This document shows, one piece after another, positions 5,538-7,378 of a DNA stretch of 7,378 nt. The position numbers were made by a program, and so were the translations under genes. Source of the DNA: Prevotellaceae bacterium (GTDB lineage Bacteria > Bacteroidota > Bacteroidia > Bacteroidales > UBA932); contig JAITHX010000142.1 in assembly GCA_031279735.1 (NCBI GenBank), positions 1 through 7,378 on the forward strand, written 5' to 3'. The notes under the pieces are model-generated. The model was not told where the DNA came from, ran no database searches, and was given only the letters and a program-made list of their open reading frames with translations. Position 1 is the stretch's first letter. Each line of letters begins with the position of its first letter.

Positions 5538-5625
5538 CAATTACGAATTACGAATTACGAATTACGGCCGACTTCGGTGGTACAGCCGCAGTCGGCCGTA
5601 ATTCGTAATTCGTAATTCGTAATTG
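5538..5625 (-). repeat. Perfect 36-bp-arm hairpin of AATTACG heptamers at susD 3' end
   Basis: Arms 5538-5573 and 5590-5625 are exact reverse complements over 36 bp, with a 16-base loop. Each arm holds four tandem AATTACG units plus GCCGACT. On the minus strand the hairpin starts one base after the susD stop codon, so the mRNA would end in a very stable stem. No U tract follows on the minus strand, so it is not a classical intrinsic terminator; it could act as a 3' stabiliser or a weak terminator. Its perfection suggests recent formation or continuing homogenisation. Confidence 0.85.
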
Positions 5626-5626
5626 A

Positions 5627-7060
5627 TCAACGGACGTCAAACCAGAGCGGCGTTGTCAGCACATCGGCTCCCTGTCGAGCCACTGCCGATTCCCGATTCT
5701 TTCCGTTGAGCGACTGTTCGGTGCCGGGGTAGAAGAGGCGCAGCGGTATTTTGTCGTTCAGCACATTTGCGGGTCCGGCGGTCAATTTCGGGAAATCCAG
5801 ACGTCGCCATTCGGTGAAGGCGTCGGGTCCCTGACCGAAGAGCGCCAGCCATTTCTGTTCGCCTATGGATTTGCGCCAGTTGCTTGCGTCGTACTTCACG
5901 GCGGGCTGGGCGAGATAGGCGTCGATTGCGGCGGCGTCGGTTATGCCGAATTGTGCGAACGAGGCTTTTATGGCTTGCGTGTAATACTCTTCGGGATTGC
6001 CGGCTATGTATTGTCGGGCGGCGGCTTCGGCGAGGTTGAAGAGGAGTTCGGAGCAGGAGTAGATCACGGCCGGCGCGTCGGGCGAGATGAATTGTTTTCC
6101 CGGTCGGGAGATGCGGTCGAATCCCTGACTGTTGGCTTCTCCGTTGCTCAGTCCGTTGGCGCCGCCTCGGTAGTCGCTTTCGGACTGGTCGCGAGGCAGG
6201 TCGGCATAGACGGGGAGGCGAGGGTCGTTGAGCGCTTTCAGTTTATCGACAATGGTTTTGGAGATGCGATAGTCGTTGCGGGCAACGAAATGCTCGTGCT
6301 GGGGGTTATTGTAGGGAGATGCGGTGTAAACGAGGCGGAAGCTTTCGTCGTTGTTCGAGATGAGTTCGGCGGGGTTCAGGGAGGCGACGAGCTGTTTCGC
6401 TTTTTCGGGTTCGCGGTCGGCAGTCCGGAGGGCGATTCTGAGTTTCAGCGAGGCGGCGAATTTGCGCCACTTTTCGATGTCGCCGCCATAGACTGCGTCG
6501 CCGGCAATTTTCCCTGCGGCGGAGTTCAGCAGACGCCGCGCTTCGTCGAGGTCGTTCTGGATACCGGCGTAAACGCTTTGCTGGGCGTCGTATGCGGGGA
6601 CTATGCTTTTGCCGGACTGCGAATAGGGAACGTCGCCGTAGAGATCCGCAAGGAGCAGGAACACCCACGAACGGAGAGCGAGAGCCGCGCCGCGATAGTT
6701 TGCGTTTGAAACGCCGTCGGGGAGCGCGATGATGATGTCCAGATTGGCGACGAGAGAAGTGTAGGCGGTGTTCCATGTGGATGCAACTATCGAGGCAGTG
6801 TTTGTGAAGCTGTATCTGTCGATGTCGGTGTACTGGATTGCAGCCCAGTGCTGCACGAACAGCAGAGTGCCGCCGTAGCCCAGCGCGCTGCCCCAGTAGA
6901 GGTCGGCGCCATTTTTCTCGACGCCGGCGAGCAGGTAGTCCGGTCGAGGCTGGCTTGTGGAGTTCGGGTCAACGTTGATTTCGTCCAGCGATTCGCAGGC
7001 GATGAAGGTTGACGCGCAGAGCAGTGCGGCGATGAGTGCGGCGTGTATATTCCTTTTCAT
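5627..7060 (-). CDS. SusD/RagB-like outer-membrane glycan-binding lipoprotein
   Basis: Surface lipoprotein that caps a SusC-type transporter and captures oligosaccharide for TonB-dependent import. The 477-residue protein has a lipoprotein signal (hydrophobic core, FIA-Cys22) followed by an acidic stretch (ESLDEINVDPN), in line with export to the cell surface in Bacteroidota. Family signatures seen: the helix leading to ADLYGDVPYS (138-147), EQKWLALFGQG (401-411), DAFTEWRRLDFP (413-424) and RLFYPGTEQSLN (441-452) near the C-terminus. These fit the SusD/RagB subgroup annotated as SusD-like 2; TPR-type helices are expected but I did not map them. It starts 33 bases after the susC stop on the same strand, so the two are almost surely co-transcribed, with an A-rich spacer and no Shine-Dalgarno sequence. 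The ligand cannot be told from sequence. A perfect hairpin abuts the stop codon. Confidence 0.94.
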   Translation of the reverse strand: MKRNIHAALIAALLCASTFIACESLDEINVDPNSTSQPRPDYLLAGVEKNGADLYWGSALGYGGTLLFVQHWAAIQYTDIDRYSFTNTASIVASTWNTAYTSLVANLDIIIALPDGVSNANYRGAALALRSWVFLLLADLYGDVPYSQSGKSIVPAYDAQQSVYAGIQNDLDEARRLLNSAAGKIAGDAVYGGDIEKWRKFAASLKLRIALRTADREPEKAKQLVASLNPAELISNNDESFRLVYTASPYNNPQHEHFVARNDYRISKTIVDKLKALNDPRLPVYADLPRDQSESDYRGGANGLSNGEANSQGFDRISRPGKQFISPDAPAVIYSCSELLFNLAEAAARQYIAGNPEEYYTQAIKASFAQFGITDAAAIDAYLAQPAVKYDASNWRKSIGEQKWLALFGQGPDAFTEWRRLDFPKLTAGPANVLNDKIPLRLFYPGTEQSLNGKNRESAVARQGADVLTTPLWFDVR

Positions 7061-7093
7061 TTTATGATTGTTTATATGATTATTTTGACTGTG

Positions 7094-7378
7094 TTAAAAT
7101 TTAACATTGATGTTTACGCCGAATGAGCGTGTGGTCGGTCTTGTCAGGGCTTCGATGCCCTGCACGTTTCCGGTGTTGAGAGCGGCTTCGGGGTCGATGT
7201 TCAGTTCCCTGTCGCGGTGGAGGATCGCAAGGTTGCGAGCTACGGCGGCTACGGTCAGCCCCTGCAGTCCTATTCTGCCGACGAGTTTCGGGCTAAAAGT
7301 GTAGGCGAGCCGCAGGTCGCGCAGTTTGACGTAGGAAGCATCGTAAACATAGCGTTCGTGGATGCCGTTGGAAGCGTT
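7094..7378 (-). CDS. SusC/RagA TonB-dependent transporter, C-terminal 94 residues
   Basis: Partial gene entering from the right edge: I translated the minus strand from 7378 to a TAA at 7094-7096 and found 94 uninterrupted residues. They show the end of a SusC/RagA beta-barrel: YDASYVKLRDLRLAYTF, then LTVAAVARNLAIL, NTGNVQGIEAL, PTTRSFGVNINVKF and the stop. The YVKLRDLRLAY and PTTRSFG(V)N patterns and the terminal aromatic residue (Phe, used for outer-membrane barrel insertion) are characteristic. The complete protein should be about 1000 residues, with a plug domain and a TonB box outside this window. It imports glycans with the SusD partner encoded 33 bases downstream. Start, promoter and any sigma/anti-sigma regulator lie beyond the window. 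Confidence 0.93.
   Translation of the reverse strand, partial: NASNGIHERYVYDASYVKLRDLRLAYTFSPKLVGRIGLQGLTVAAVARNLAILHRDRELNIDPEAALNTGNVQGIEALTRPTTRSFGVNINVKF

Noticed and set aside
5951..6709. 252-codon open frame on the plus strand
   Set aside because: Antisense shadow of the SusD gene; Gly/Val/Glu-rich composition without motifs.
277..7378. One polysaccharide utilisation locus including GH3 and SusCD
   Set aside because: GH3 and SusCD are on opposite strands and separated by an unrelated envelope glycosyltransferase and about 1.6 kb of repeat-rich spacers; no regulator is visible. A functional link is possible but unsupported here.
1..7378. tRNA, rRNA or riboswitch genes
   Set aside because: No cloverleaf-like sequence, rRNA core motif or recognisable riboswitch was seen by eye; a covariance-model scan would be needed to exclude small RNAs.

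Overview
The window looks like a chromosomal segment of a Bacteroidota (Bacteroidales-type) bacterium. Three things point there: a SusC/SusD outer-membrane pair, a lipoprotein GH3 glycosidase, and TAnnTTTG-type -7 promoter boxes with no Shine-Dalgarno sequences. Genus and species cannot be read from it.

Layout, left to right. (1) 1-214 is the right part of a GC-rich inverted-repeat element, cut by the window edge, followed by a promoter box at 215-222. (2) 277-2871 (+) is a GH3 beta-xylosidase/beta-glucosidase lipoprotein with an inserted PA14 domain. (3) 2872-3540 has no gene. It holds a G-rich heptamer array, a tandemly duplicated segment whose first copy carries a 167-bp hairpin element and whose second copy lacks it, and the promoter of the next gene. 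(4) 3577-4665 (+) is a WecA/TagO-type polyprenyl-phosphate sugar-1-phosphate transferase. (5) 4666-5626 is a convergent intergenic region packed with repeats: a heptamer array, a terminator within a second hairpin element, an inverted array of 9-bp units, a 467-bp segment with perfect 22-bp terminal inverted repeats (candidate non-autonomous mobile element), a half copy of the 9-bp array, and a perfect 36-bp-arm hairpin touching the susD stop. (6) 5627-7060 (-) is a SusD-like lipoprotein. (7) 7094-7378 (-) is the C-terminal 94 residues of a SusC/RagA TonB-dependent transporter, which lies upstream of susD in the same leftward operon and runs out of the window.

How the genes relate. SusC/SusD import an oligosaccharide across the outer membrane, and a surface or periplasmic GH3 enzyme could trim such a substrate. 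However, GH3 and SusCD are on opposite strands and separated by a cell-envelope glycosyltransferase, so I do not call this one polysaccharide utilisation locus. The transferase starts assembly of a lipid-linked surface glycan and is probably functionally independent.

The protein genes are ordinary family members. The unusual content is between them: each of the three complete genes is followed, 2-4 bases after its stop codon, by a heptanucleotide tandem array, each with a different unit; several palindromic elements share a CACCGC-N3-GCGGTG core with variable loops; and there is a candidate inverted-repeat-bounded element with one frame open end to end. No CRISPR array, tRNA, rRNA or recognisable transposase was seen.
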